A DNA stretch of 64,000 nucleotides. It comes from Anaerolineae bacterium (GTDB lineage Bacteria; Chloroflexota; Anaerolineae; Aggregatilineales; Phototrophicaceae). The notes below the pieces were generated by a model, which was not told the origin of the DNA, searched no databases, and saw nothing but the letters and a program-made list of their open reading frames with translations. Below are positions 51,555 to 61,504 of this stretch, one piece after another. The translations under genes were made by a program, and so were the position numbers. The DNA lies in assembly GCA_025055175.1 (NCBI GenBank), contig JANWYT010000006.1, positions 124,001 to 188,000 on the forward strand. The letters run 5' to 3'. Position 1 is the first letter of the stretch. Each line of letters starts with the position of its first letter.

Positions 51555-54500
51555 TCAGTCGCCAGACCCCGATTGAAGCGGCACAGAGGCCATCGGGAAA
51601 GGCGGGAACTTCAGCACACGATTCAAGCCAGCATCGGCTACGATGACCGTGCCATCAGACGCGACCGCAATGCCGCCCACCACGCCAATCTGGCTCTCGG
51701 TTGGCACTTCACCGCCGCCGCGTCCGAATGAACCGACACATTTGCCGCTCATGGTGTAGACCAGCACCCGCCCGCCATCAGCATCGGTGACGTAAAGTAA
51801 ATCGCGGGCTTCATCAAGGGCGAGATATGGTCGGTTGCCTAGTTCTTCATACCAGGCACGCACTGCAAAGCTGTTCAAGAATGCGCCATCAACGCTGAAG
51901 ACTGAAATGCGCCGATTCCACGTATCCGCCACGAACAAGCGTCCATCTTGGCTGATGGCTAAGCCGCTCGGCTCATCCAATTGGCCTGGGCCGCTGCCGC
52001 CGCTGCCAATGTCGTAGAGCCATGTCGGGCGTCCTTCCGTCAGCATGTAGACGCGCACACGCTTGTTACCCGTGTCAGCGACATAGATGCGTCCCCGCGA
52101 GTCCACTTCGACATCGCGCGGCCCCCAGAAAGCATCGGTAGGTTCAATTGGCGCTTCGAAGCCGAACGTCCCTGGTTGCCCCCAAGAAGCGCGGATGGCT
52201 TCACCTGCTTCGGACAAAGCCGCAATACGGAAGTTCCAAGTGTCGGCGACGTAAACCGTGCCGTCTTGGTCGATGGCCACGCCATTAGGACGATTGAAAT
52301 TCAAACGCGTCGTATCTGTCCCCTGCACGCCGACGCTCCGCACGTAATTCCCATCAGCATTGAAGACGCTGATGCGGTGGCCATATTCCTCAGCTACCCA
52401 CAGGTTACCATTTTCATCCAGCGCCAAATCCAGCGGACGGTTCATCGGCCTATCGGGTGGCGTGGTCAGAATTTGGAGGGCGCTCAGCGGTTGCCAATTG
52501 GCCACGCAGGCGTTGACTTCCGTCGTCTCAGGCTGAGTCACTGTTGCGGCGCCCGTGCCATAGCGCCAAATTTGTGCTGCCACATCTTTGCGTATGTAGA
52601 CGTACATAATGTCGGAGACGGGCCAGTTCTCTAGGTTGTAGTTCCTGTTGGTAGCACGACCGTAGGCGCTGTAGTCGCGCGTCCACCAAATGTCGAAGAT
52701 AGCCTTGCGCAGATCGGCGGCATTGGTGTTGTTGGGGTTGAAATCTAGCACATTCAGCAAGCGCTGCGGCGTCAGGTTGAAGTATTCCTGCATCGGCCAC
52801 CACAAGCGCATGTGCGAGTAGCGCTCATAGCGGTCTTCCAAGATCGGCTCAACCTTGCTGCGATTGCCGCCACCCACCACCACGACGACAGCGTCGCGCA
52901 GGTTTTGTACGGTGGGGTTAGAACCGACGAAGACGGCGTTCGGGAAGTTGCGGAAGTACCAGCTATAAGGCCAAGAGACTTCGTTGTCGTAAGCGAAGCG
53001 CAACTTGTTGCCGTCGGTCGTGCGCAGGCTCAGTTCTTCAATCTGAGCCAAGACCGTCTTGATGGCCGGCGCCGCGTGGGCATAAACCAAGAATTCCGTC
53101 GGATGGTCATAGTTGATGAAGGACGCCATCCAAGCCGCGCGGAAGGTGATGACGCCCAGCAGACTAAAGATAGCCAGTGCTGCCATGTGACGCACGTGCT
53201 GACGTCCCACTTGGGGCGTCCAGCGCCAGATGAGCCAGGTCGCTGCCAGCGCTGCTGCCAACGATCCCAGGAAGTTGTAAGTATCGCGGAGCTGCTGAGT
53301 GCTGAGGCCCGCAAAGGGTGGATTGCCCGCCACCAACACGCCGAAAGCCTGGACATAGGTCACGACGGCCAGAGCATACACCCCAAGAATCATCCAACCA
53401 CGCAAGCGGAATTTGGCCAAGTCTATGCGGCTGACAATGCGGCCCAAATACCAGGCTGTCAGGAAGATGATTGGAAAGGTGAGGTGCGTCCCCAGCCAGG
53501 GCATTTTTTCACCAGCCAAGCTGAAGACCACCAAGTTGAAGACCGCCACCCAAGCCCAGAACAGCAAGAAGGGGGGATGATCGAGCCACCACCGTTCGTG
53601 CATGGCCGCCATGAGCGCCCCACGCTGGTCACGCTTGCGCTTGGGCTTCGGCTTGCCATCCTCGCTCAGCGCGTCCCCGAGTTGTGCTTCGTCGCTCTCC
53701 AGGCCCGTCTCAGCTTGCTGCATGATGACTAGCTTCAAGCGCTCGGCTTCCGCTTCATCGTCGCGATTGCGCCGCCAGAAGAAGACCATGCCGGCGAACA
53801 TGGCGCACACGCTGCCAATCACCGCCAAGAACTCATACATAGGCAAGATGATGAGCAGGTAGTAATACTGCGGTTGGCTGCCGCGCCTCACACCCTGTTG
53901 TTCCAACCAGTAGCCCAGGCTGTAGATCATGCCCGTCGCTAGGCCAGCCATATTGGTGAAGATGGTCGTGAAGAAGAAGACGAAGATAGCGTGGAAAATA
54001 CCGGCAGCGATCAGCCACTTCTTCCAATCCCAAGACAAGCCGATGATGATAGCTGTCGTCATCAGCGGCAGCCAGGCCAGGAAGCCCAGCATGAACTGAC
54101 CGATCTGCTGAGAGCCGTTAATGTCCGGCAGTTGGTCGATAATCCCCGCCAGGAAAGGCGGCAGCGCATTCCCCAGGGCCGCAAAATCTGCGGATGTGCC
54201 GCGCATAACGTAAGGGATGAGCGCCGTCGCCCAGGGCAAGACTAGCGTCCCGATGATAATCATCACGTCGAATTCTGGGAACAAGTCCAGCGTCCCCCAC
54301 AGGCCGCGCCCTGGCGTCTGCGTCTGCGGATCAGCGGGCAGATCGCCGCGCCGACGCCTGCCCGCGATGAAGATAGCCGAAGCCGCTATGCTGATGATCC
54401 ATGCACCGATCATCGGATACCAGCGCAGAGCATTCGTATGCTGGACACCTTCGCCCTCCTGCCCCGGCACAACGGGCGAAGCCACGCTGCTGCCGCTGGG

Positions 54501-55508
54501 AGTGGTGTGGCTGCGCTCTTCAAACACCACTAGGGCAAAGCACACCAGCATCATCACGCCGAAGACCAGAGCCACCTGTTCCCAACGAATTTCGTGCCAG
54601 CGACCACGATAGGCCCACAAGAGCGTGCCTAGCAACACTGCCATCACGATCCCTGTCGCCAGCAACACCCAAAGGATGTAAAGGGACTGCTGATCGGCGG
54701 GCAGTTGGCTGAAAGCCACGTCGTCTGGGCCGCTAAACAGATCGAACTTGATGATGTCTAGGATGATATACATGCCCAACGTCAGGACGCCGCCCAAGAG
54801 CGTACCGATGGCGATGAAGTTGAAAGCGGGTTTGCCTCCGATCCCCCAGAAGTGTTGGGCTAGGCGCACAAACCAGAAAACTGCCAGGAAAATCCCGAAG
54901 ACGGCAATGTACATGAAGGCCGTCTCTTTTGAGCCGAGATTCCAGATCATGGCGGCGGCCAAAATGTAGAGATACTTCGGCTTGCGCCGCTCCTGGGCCG
55001 GCCCACTCAGGTACATCAGGATGGCCCAGATCATCAGGATCGAGGCCATAATCGCCGGCGTGTCTTCGCGGATGTAGCGGTTGTAGAACATCAGCAGTGG
55101 TGAGATGAGCAATAGCACGCTGGCAATCAACGCTCCCCACCGTCCCAGCCAGTAGCGGAACAACAGCGGAGAAAGCACCATCAACACGCCCAGCACCGAG
55201 GTATAGATGCGGGCTGTGAAGTCGTTATCACCGAACATGGAATAGCTGAGAGCAATGGCATGGAACAAGATTGGGCCGTGCATGAGCGGTGTGTGGCGGA
55301 ACTCGCCTTCACTGTAGAGATTCCACGAGAAGCGCGTGTGAAGGCTCTCGTCATGGCTCATGACACGGTCGCCTAGCATGTAAAAGCGCGTGAAGACTGC
55401 CAGCAGGAAGATGATGACGTAGGCCCAGGCTTCCCAATCCAGGCGCACAGGACGACTTAAGGCATGATGGAGCGCGTTCGGTTGCGAATCGGGGGTGATC
55501 GTGGTCAC
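51555..55508 (-). CDS. TIGR03663/Agl23-type membrane protein fused to C-terminal NHL repeats
   Basis: The 1317-residue protein begins with a cytoplasmic tail and then a GT-C-like polytopic domain. An early loop after the first helix contains DRVMSHDESLHTRF, where acidic residues are expected to bind metal and lipid-linked sugar, and LMHGPILFH follows. This is the TIGR03663 pattern, a family found in Chloroflexota and archaea (Agl23, flippase-associated). From about residue 1010 to the end are five or six NHL-type repeats (LALDENGNLWVAE, VAIDQDGTVYVADTWN, VEVDSRGRIYVADTGN, LAISQDGRLFVADTWN), enough for a beta-propeller outside the membrane. The likely start is GTG 55508, with AGGAAGG 6 bases upstream. 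Confidence 0.8.
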   Translation of the reverse strand: MTTITPDSQPNALHHALSRPVRLDWEAWAYVIIFLLAVFTRFYMLGDRVMSHDESLHTRFSWNLYSEGEFRHTPLMHGPILFHAIALSYSMFGDNDFTARIYTSVLGVLMVLSPLLFRYWLGRWGALIASVLLLISPLLMFYNRYIREDTPAIMASILMIWAILMYLSGPAQERRKPKYLYILAAAMIWNLGSKETAFMYIAVFGIFLAVFWFVRLAQHFWGIGGKPAFNFIAIGTLLGGVLTLGMYIILDIIKFDLFSGPDDVAFSQLPADQQSLYILWVLLATGIVMAVLLGTLLWAYRGRWHEIRWEQVALVFGVMMLVCFALVVFEERSHTTPSGSSVASPVVPGQEGEGVQHTNALRWYPMIGAWIISIAASAIFIAGRRRRGDLPADPQTQTPGRGLWGTLDLFPEFDVMIIIGTLVLPWATALIPYVMRGTSADFAALGNALPPFLAGIIDQLPDINGSQQIGQFMLGFLAWLPLMTTAIIIGLSWDWKKWLIAAGIFHAIFVFFFTTIFTNMAGLATGMIYSLGYWLEQQGVRRGSQPQYYYLLIILPMYEFLAVIGSVCAMFAGMVFFWRRNRDDEAEAERLKLVIMQQAETGLESDEAQLGDALSEDGKPKPKRKRDQRGALMAAMHERWWLDHPPFLLFWAWVAVFNLVVFSLAGEKMPWLGTHLTFPIIFLTAWYLGRIVSRIDLAKFRLRGWMILGVYALAVVTYVQAFGVLVAGNPPFAGLSTQQLRDTYNFLGSLAAALAATWLIWRWTPQVGRQHVRHMAALAIFSLLGVITFRAAWMASFINYDHPTEFLVYAHAAPAIKTVLAQIEELSLRTTDGNKLRFAYDNEVSWPYSWYFRNFPNAVFVGSNPTVQNLRDAVVVVVGGGNRSKVEPILEDRYERYSHMRLWWPMQEYFNLTPQRLLNVLDFNPNNTNAADLRKAIFDIWWTRDYSAYGRATNRNYNLENWPVSDIMYVYIRKDVAAQIWRYGTGAATVTQPETTEVNACVANWQPLSALQILTTPPDRPMNRPLDLALDENGNLWVAEEYGHRISVFNADGNYVRSVGVQGTDTTRLNFNRPNGVAIDQDGTVYVADTWNFRIAALSEAGEAIRASWGQPGTFGFEAPIEPTDAFWGPRDVEVDSRGRIYVADTGNKRVRVYMLTEGRPTWLYDIGSGGSGPGQLDEPSGLAISQDGRLFVADTWNRRISVFSVDGAFLNSFAVRAWYEELGNRPYLALDEARDLLYVTDADGGRVLVYTMSGKCVGSFGRGGGEVPTESQIGVVGGIAVASDGTVIVADAGLNRVLKFPPFPMASVPLQSGSGD

Positions 55509-55550
55509 GGTCAACCTTCCTCAGGAAATGCGTGCAAGCTCATCGAACAA

Positions 55551-56084
55551 TTAACGACGCACTAGCAGGGGATCAGGGGTGTTGCGCAGATAGGCCACCA
55601 AGTGATGATCGCTAGCCGTCGGCGTGCTGGGGGTGGAGTACGAGTGAAGCGCGCGACGATGGATGAGGTAAACCCTCGTCTCCTCAACTTTCGCCGACAG
55701 CGGCGCGGGCTGGGCCAGCGGCGCGAGCATGGTGTTGTTGGCCTGCCACCACAAAGGCAAGATCATCGCCAAACACAAAGCCCCCAAAACCAACCAACTG
55801 CGCCAACCTAAGCTCTCCTCATCGGCTTCCTGTGGTCTGGGACGCTCAATTTCTTGCTGGATTTGCGTCCAGATGAGGTTGAGCCGCGGCTTGTTAGGCG
55901 CGCCCAACTGAGGCAAGCGACGTTCCAGCTCATGGGTGCTGCGGCGCAAGCGCTGGTAATGCACCTGGCAGTCGTCACATGCATCCAGGTGTTGGCCTAC
56001 CAAGCGGCGCGCTGCTAAATCCAGATCGCGGTTGATGAAGGCGTTCAGGCGCGCCCTAGTGTAACGACACTTGAAGTTGAACAT
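55551..56084 (-). CDS. Anti-sigma factor with zinc-finger (zf-HC2) domain
   Basis: The 177-residue protein starts with a ZAS-type zinc finger: C6, H32, C36 and C39 in QHLDACDDC. These pieces bind and hold an ECF sigma factor in the cytoplasm. One transmembrane helix follows near 95-115 (WLVLGALCLAMILPLWWQ). The outside part is short, about 60 residues, and Pro/Ala-rich, so its signal may be a proteolytic or partner-mediated event. ATG 56084 has GGAAG upstream and is preferred over the longer frame. It lies 34 bases after the sigma gene. Confidence 0.8.
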   Translation of the reverse strand: MFNFKCRYTRARLNAFINRDLDLAARRLVGQHLDACDDCQVHYQRLRRSTHELERRLPQLGAPNKPRLNLIWTQIQQEIERPRPQEADEESLGWRSWLVLGALCLAMILPLWWQANNTMLAPLAQPAPLSAKVEETRVYLIHRRALHSYSTPSTPTASDHHLVAYLRNTPDPLLVRR

Positions 56085-56118
56085 CCTGACACTTCCACTC
56101 GGCCATCGACAGGGAATG

Positions 56119-56733
56119 TTACCCAATCTTGAGCAGTTCTTCCAGAAGGCCTTCGCCGCCAATGGGCTGCAAGACGCTATGCAGACGCTTATGGGCTAGA
56201 CGCACGCGGCTCTCAGCAGTCTTCTGCGGGCAACCCAGCACTTCTGCCATCTCGCGGTAGGATAGCCCATGGCCGTAGCGCAGCACCAGGGCTTCGCGCA
56301 GGCGCGCCGACAGGTCACCCAGAGCGGTCACAATGGCGTCGCGCGCAGCGCGCTGAGCCAGCACAGCTTCCGGCATTTCCGACTGTGGCGCCGGGAGGTT
56401 AAGCTGGGACATTTGTGCGATATCCATCGACGGGGGACGCTTGCGGCGGTGAACGTTGCGGCAGCGACTTACAGCAATCGTGTATAACCACGTCTTGAAA
56501 GATGCGCGGCTGGGGTCGAAACGGCGTAGGTTCTTGAAAGCATAGACGAATGCTTCCTGCACCACGTCTTCGGCATCCTGCTGCTGAAAGAGCAGGCTAT
56601 AGCACAACCGATACAAGCCCGCTGCGTAGCGTTCGTACAAAGCAGCGTAGGCTTGCTGGTCAGCCTGCACAGCGCGTTCGATGAGGTACTGTGTATCGTC
56701 TGTGGAGTGCGCAGAGTGCAAGGAGTCGTTCAT
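56119..56733 (-). CDS. ECF RNA polymerase sigma factor (RpoE-like)
   Basis: The 204-residue sigma-70 family protein has region 2 (YAALYERYAAGLYRLCY, then QDAEDVVQEAFVYAFKN, then FKTWLYTIAVSRCRN) and region 4 (LREALVLRYGHGLSYREMAEVLGCPQKTAESR), with no regions 1 or 3. It would direct a small regulon when freed from the adjacent anti-sigma factor. ATG 56733 has GGAG 9 bases upstream; the frame opens at a TTG. Its likely targets include its own operon and the neighbouring membrane glycosyltransferase genes, but this is inference. Confidence 0.9.
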   Translation of the reverse strand: MNDSLHSAHSTDDTQYLIERAVQADQQAYAALYERYAAGLYRLCYSLLFQQQDAEDVVQEAFVYAFKNLRRFDPSRASFKTWLYTIAVSRCRNVHRRKRPPSMDIAQMSQLNLPAPQSEMPEAVLAQRAARDAIVTALGDLSARLREALVLRYGHGLSYREMAEVLGCPQKTAESRVRLAHKRLHSVLQPIGGEGLLEELLKIG

Positions 56734-56756
56734 AGCTTCATGCTCCAAGTGGACAA

Positions 56757-56787
56757 CTTATATACACTCCTTCGTCCACAATCTCCC
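56757..56787. promoter_or_regulatory. GTGGAC/GTCCAC inverted repeat around a TATATA box upstream of ECF sigma gene
   Basis: GTGGAC at 56757-56762 and GTCCAC at 56782-56787 are exact inverted copies separated by 19 bases that contain TATATA. The element lies 24 bases before the sigma-factor ATG. It may be an operator or part of an autoregulated promoter; no standard -35/-10 pair fits. Confidence 0.35.
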
Positions 56788-56823
56788 CAGCACAGACCAT
56801 AAATTTCTGCTCAGAAAAGCTCA

Positions 56824-58785
56824 TCAGCGTGGCACGTTGTTGTAAACGTCCATGTTCAGCCACAACACAGCCCGATCTGTGACCAGTGTCTCTGCGCTAG
56901 CAGGGCGCAAGCGGCGTAGCAGCAACCAGCCCAAGCCATCCAGAGCCTCCAGTCGGCTTGCCCCCAAGTGCTGGCGCAGCGCAAAGCTCTGACCGACATA
57001 GTTTCCACCAAGCTGTAGATCATTGTTGTTGTCCGTATAGGGAGCAATGACGACGGGCGCACTGCGCGCTGCCTCGATGCTGTTCACCCAGCGGGCATTG
57101 GCGAAGTCGCGCACCAACCAGCCCATCAGACCATCTGCTCGCAGGCCCTGGGTTTCATCCTGGACGATAGCGATTTGCAGATTAGGGAAACCGCGCGTTT
57201 GGCGCTGAGCCACGTCGAAAAGGGTACGGCGCAGCAGCGGCGCGCCAGCGCTCACGCTACCTTCAGCCATGCGCCAGTACTCAGCAGGATGAGCAGCCTT
57301 CTCTACGCTGGCATTCCAGCCTGTGCCAAGCCCACTCAGCAGGATGAAGGCCAACGCGCCCAGACCCAAGCCCTGTAAGGTCTGATCGTTGCCCCACACG
57401 CTGGCCACCAGGAAGAAGCCCACCACAAAGAAAATGATCGTGACAAACGTCCACACCAGGCTATAGCGGAGCTGGCCCAGCGTCTCGCTGAACATCATGC
57501 TGATAGTATCACCTAGAGATTGGCCCGTCGGCAAAGCCAAGAAGCCGCGCCCTACCTCCTGTAGGTGCAGCAATAACGTGGCGAACAAGGCCAGAGCCAA
57601 CAGACCCAAGAACCACTTCACCCAGGCATAGCGATAGCTGAACAACTCATTTTCATCGCTCAGGCCGTTGAACCAGAAGATGGAGATTGGTCGATCGACC
57701 ATCAGCTCTTGGGCGATGGCGCTGGCGATCCAGGCCAGCGGCAAGCTCAGCCACAAGGCCCAAGCTGGCGTAGCACCCTGGATGATGAGCAGGGCCAGCG
57801 CTCCCAGGAAGAAAGCCATCATAGCTAGGCGCTCCGAGAAGCGCAGGCGTTCCAGGTGGTGTAGGGCAAATGTGCCAGCCAACACGAAGATCAGCAGAGG
57901 TAACTCATAGACAAACAGCGTCCCCAGGCTCATCAGTGGAGACATGTTGGGATGTGCAGGCGTCCACAACGCCGCCAGCGCCGCACCTAGATTGTTGCCC
58001 ACCACTCCCAGGCCCATCGGGTGGAGCATGAAGCCTGTCCCCACTAGGAAAACAAGACTCAGGCCCAAGAGAAGAGCCTGAGGCAGCGGAAAACTATTCA
58101 GCAAGCCGCGCGCACGCGCCAGCAGCGCATCACCTGGCGTGTCTAGCTCGTAAGGCGCATTGAAGGCTGTCCACCACAAAGCCAGGGACGTCGCGCCTGC
58201 CAGGATGAGGGCCACCCACAGGCCGCCTTCCCCTAATAGGATGAGCGATACGACCCAAGCACCAACCCATAGCCCGCGCCGCGTGGTCGGCGCTTCAACG
58301 TAGCGCCAGGCGGCCCACAGTGCGCCCAGGGCCAGCACCATCGTCCAGACCATCGGCTCGGCGCTGCGGCTAGCGATGATCCCGATGGGAGAAGCCGCCA
58401 GCAACAAGCATAGCAGGAAGGCACGCGACGGCCCAATCCAGGGACGGAACAGCAGCGGCATAAGGATCAGCACCAGGCCGCCAATCAGGCCGAACAGGCG
58501 CGCCGCAAATTCTGTGCCGCCTAACAAGCTAAAACCGAGCAACTGTCCCCAAAAGCCCATCGGATTGCTAGCAGGCTGGGGCTGAGCAGACGTCTGTGGA
58601 TAGACGACCACCCAGGCAGCGAGGGCGTCTATTGCCTCACGATCCGTCATTGGCACAGCGTCCAACTCTGCCAAACGCACCACTAGCGCCAGCAGAAACA
58701 GCAAAACATAGGCTAAAATTTCAGCCGACCAAGAACGTCCCGTTGCTTTGGTGCTGGCGTTCAGATAGGTTTGGGTAGCTTGCAT
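56824..58785 (-). CDS. Polytopic membrane protein, glycosyltransferase (GT-C)-like
   Basis: The 653-residue protein has about eleven to thirteen hydrophobic segments in the first 500 residues, then a soluble extracytoplasmic-looking domain with no signature I know. Its N-terminal layout resembles TIGR03663 and ArnT/PMT-like enzymes: a first helix, then RLAELDAVPMTDREAID with acidic residues in the first outer loop, then ARLFGLIGGLVLIL. The usual second acidic pair cannot be pointed to with confidence. ATG 58785 has GGGAGAG about 6 bases upstream. It lies between the DUF2298 pair and the ECF sigma factor, on the same strand. Confidence 0.65.
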   Translation of the reverse strand: MQATQTYLNASTKATGRSWSAEILAYVLLFLLALVVRLAELDAVPMTDREAIDALAAWVVVYPQTSAQPQPASNPMGFWGQLLGFSLLGGTEFAARLFGLIGGLVLILMPLLFRPWIGPSRAFLLCLLLAASPIGIIASRSAEPMVWTMVLALGALWAAWRYVEAPTTRRGLWVGAWVVSLILLGEGGLWVALILAGATSLALWWTAFNAPYELDTPGDALLARARGLLNSFPLPQALLLGLSLVFLVGTGFMLHPMGLGVVGNNLGAALAALWTPAHPNMSPLMSLGTLFVYELPLLIFVLAGTFALHHLERLRFSERLAMMAFFLGALALLIIQGATPAWALWLSLPLAWIASAIAQELMVDRPISIFWFNGLSDENELFSYRYAWVKWFLGLLALALFATLLLHLQEVGRGFLALPTGQSLGDTISMMFSETLGQLRYSLVWTFVTIIFFVVGFFLVASVWGNDQTLQGLGLGALAFILLSGLGTGWNASVEKAAHPAEYWRMAEGSVSAGAPLLRRTLFDVAQRQTRGFPNLQIAIVQDETQGLRADGLMGWLVRDFANARWVNSIEAARSAPVVIAPYTDNNNDLQLGGNYVGQSFALRQHLGASRLEALDGLGWLLLRRLRPASAETLVTDRAVLWLNMDVYNNVPR

Positions 58786-58825
58786 GGCGCTCTCCCTGAT
58801 CGCTTCTCTGTGCTGCATTCGTCGA

Positions 58826-61504
58826 TTATTGCGCCCTGACAGCGTTGCTCACTTCATACACCCGCGATTCGCCAAAGGCGCACACCACACGAGCGTTCTC
58901 GCGGAATTTCTCCTCGCCAGACGACCCGTATTGGTTGCGTTCCGTTTGGCCATAGAAGACGTAATCAATGCGGTAGCGGTTGATAATATCCTGCACTGCG
59001 TCCCAGCGCAGATCACTGTACAAGCGGTTGACATCCTGGGCGCGCGTGCCAGCTAATTCGCCGTAGACAGATCCGCGCCACTGGCGCTGGTGGTTCTCCC
59101 AGCCCATCAGGATGGGCAGGCCGGTGATGGACGCCACGCGCCCATAGTGCGACGCATAGGCGTCGCGCACTGCTTCTGCCACCACCACCTGCGAACCGCG
59201 CACCAGACTGTCCAGACAGCGCACCGCCGCGTAATCGTCGGCAGTCAGAGGCATGTGGCGCGCACCGTCCAGAGACAAAGGCGCGCGTAGCCACAGCGCT
59301 CCATCGCGCAGGGCGACCTGGCCCGCCTGAGGGGCTAACAACGCAGGCCTGCCATCGGCATTGACGATGAGCGGCGCGCCTTCTTCTGCCCATTGGCCAT
59401 CCTGAGCCAACAGACGCTGGCCTTCTAGCAAGTTCAGGGATGCGATGCGTTGAGCATAGCCGCGCACCTGGAAAACTTCGACTTGGGTACGGTTGTGAAT
59501 GCCAAAGATGGGGTATAGGCTGCCCAGGCTCAGCACCAGGGCTAGCACGCCGACGTAGGTCACACGCAGCACCGAGGCTGGTTGTTCTTCAGGATCAGTT
59601 AACAGGCTGTGCGCGCCATAAGCCGAAGCCAGGGCCAGCACAATCCAAGCTTGATAGTAGAATTTGAAGACTGTGTTGATCCGCGTGCCGAAGTTGTCGC
59701 GCAGATAGATGAACTCCGGTATCAAGACGAGGCCTGCGCCCACGCCTAGCAGCAGCAGCGCGAAGCCCGACGCCACAGGATAGAGCTGCGCACGCGCCGA
59801 GTCGTCTTCATCATCTGGCAGCCGACGCGGGAACAGGCGCGCCACCACGACCAGCATTGTCGCCAGCAGCACTAGGGTCGTCGGCGCGTATTCCAGGCGG
59901 CGCTGGAGGATGAGGTCGAGATTCGCACCCCAACCTCCTTCGCGCATGATCGTGTCATACACATAGTTGCGCAGGATCGGCACGACCTCCGCCAGCGCCA
60001 ACAAGACGACCATCAGCAGGATCAGGATCAGCAACAGGCCGCCCACCGTCGCCCAGCCTGCGCGCCAGTTCATGCGCCCTGTGCGCGCCCCGCGCCACCA
60101 CTCCGTCAGCAGAAAAGCTCCGCTGAGCAGGATGAACGGCGCAAACATCAAAAGAAATTGCGGGAAGTAAGTCGGCGTCACGGGATTGGGCATGATCCCG
60201 GCCGCCTGCGAACGGAAGCCGATGAAGAAGGGCAAATAGGCTAGCAGGCCTATCCCCAACAGCGACAAGCTGAAGCTCGCTACACCCCACCAATCCAGGG
60301 CGTCTAGCCGCCCACGCGTGTGTAGGCGGCGCAGCGCTTCTGCCCCTGCCAGAACCGCCAAGTAGATCGGCCCGTCCCACGTGTTCAAGAAGACGAGCCC
60401 ACCCACCATCAACCCATACAGCAGAATTTCTTCGCGACCCGGCGCACGACCCAGCATGACGATGTTGAGCGCCATGCCCAGGGCCAGCACAGCAAAAGGT
60501 AGGGCTAGCACGTGCGGATGATTGTCCGCTAGCAGGAAGCTAAAGCTAGGGAATTCGCTGATGGGCTGCGCCCACCAATTGGGCATGGGCTGGCCACTGA
60601 GCCATCGATCGGACAAGACGCGGCTGGCCCTAAACCACCACCAGTAATCCCAGCTCTGCGGATCACGCCAGCCAGCTTGTCCCACAGGAGCATTCTCGCG
60701 GCCCTGCACTTGCCAGAAGTTGTAGTAGTTTTGGTCGCCGCTGTGCGCTTGATAAGGCAGCTCCACCAGCGGAAATTGCCAGTTGCTGATGAAGATGAGC
60801 AGGCCCGCCGCCAGCAAGCCAGCTCCAAAGGCGGCGCTCTGGCGCACCCACGTCCCGCGCGCTCTCACCAAGTTGTAAACTACGCCAAAAGCATTCAGGC
60901 CCGACAAGGCAAACCACAGCGCCACTGCTAGGCTGAAGCCCAGACCGCTGCTTGCGCCGCTGAGCGTAGAGAGCATAGCCACCATCACGTAGCCGAAGTA
61001 GTAATAGCTGATAGAATAGCCTGCCAGCCAGGGATCGTTGGGCGGGAAGGCTTCGCTGCGCATAATGCCGCTAATGAAGGCCATCTCCATCGGTTTCTCG
61101 GTCGTCGAGGTATCTGGATGGTGAGCGCGCACGATGGCCCAGCCGACGAACAACAACAGGAACAGCGCTTCGCTGAACAGGATCATGCCTTTGTTCTGCC
61201 GCCAGAACTGGCCCAAGTTCAAATCGCGGCGCAGGACGAACCATGCCAAAGAGGCTACCAGTCCCCAGGCTAGGATCATGCTGCCTGCGGTATTCTCCAG
61301 CAAGCCCAGGCTGGCCAAGAGCCAGAAGACGAAAGCTACCAGCAACAGACCCAGCGAACGCGCTAGCGTGTAGCCTTTATCCGCCAGGCCGCCCAACCAG
61401 CGCACGCACAAGGGCCAGACCGCCAGGCCTGCCAGGCTCACCAGCGCCCACCAAGCCAGCAGCAAGCCGCCTTCGCGGCCCAACCATTCCGTCAGCGCGA
61501 TCAT
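58826..61504 (-). CDS. DUF2298 (Chlor_Arch_YYY) polytopic membrane protein
   Basis: The 892-residue protein carries the DUF2298 pattern TEKPMEMAFISGIM, then WLAGYSISYYYFGYVMVA, in a large multi-pass membrane domain. A roughly 190-residue C-terminal soluble domain follows, in which YRIDYVFYGQTERN is near the end. The family is restricted mainly to Chloroflexota and archaea; a role in lipid-linked sugar or protein glycosylation is suspected but not proved. Its start overlaps the stop of the upstream paralogue as ATGA. It and the next protein share the same motif order, so they are tandem paralogues. Confidence 0.85.
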   Translation of the reverse strand: MIALTEWLGREGGLLLAWWALVSLAGLAVWPLCVRWLGGLADKGYTLARSLGLLLVAFVFWLLASLGLLENTAGSMILAWGLVASLAWFVLRRDLNLGQFWRQNKGMILFSEALFLLLFVGWAIVRAHHPDTSTTEKPMEMAFISGIMRSEAFPPNDPWLAGYSISYYYFGYVMVAMLSTLSGASSGLGFSLAVALWFALSGLNAFGVVYNLVRARGTWVRQSAAFGAGLLAAGLLIFISNWQFPLVELPYQAHSGDQNYYNFWQVQGRENAPVGQAGWRDPQSWDYWWWFRASRVLSDRWLSGQPMPNWWAQPISEFPSFSFLLADNHPHVLALPFAVLALGMALNIVMLGRAPGREEILLYGLMVGGLVFLNTWDGPIYLAVLAGAEALRRLHTRGRLDALDWWGVASFSLSLLGIGLLAYLPFFIGFRSQAAGIMPNPVTPTYFPQFLLMFAPFILLSGAFLLTEWWRGARTGRMNWRAGWATVGGLLLILILLMVVLLALAEVVPILRNYVYDTIMREGGWGANLDLILQRRLEYAPTTLVLLATMLVVVARLFPRRLPDDEDDSARAQLYPVASGFALLLLGVGAGLVLIPEFIYLRDNFGTRINTVFKFYYQAWIVLALASAYGAHSLLTDPEEQPASVLRVTYVGVLALVLSLGSLYPIFGIHNRTQVEVFQVRGYAQRIASLNLLEGQRLLAQDGQWAEEGAPLIVNADGRPALLAPQAGQVALRDGALWLRAPLSLDGARHMPLTADDYAAVRCLDSLVRGSQVVVAEAVRDAYASHYGRVASITGLPILMGWENHQRQWRGSVYGELAGTRAQDVNRLYSDLRWDAVQDIINRYRIDYVFYGQTERNQYGSSGEEKFRENARVVCAFGESRVYEVSNAVRAQ

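Noticed and set aside
52812..53732. 306-residue plus-strand frame opposite the Agl23-NHL gene
   Set aside because: The translation is Gln/His/Arg-rich without hydrophobic core, typical of a mirror frame.
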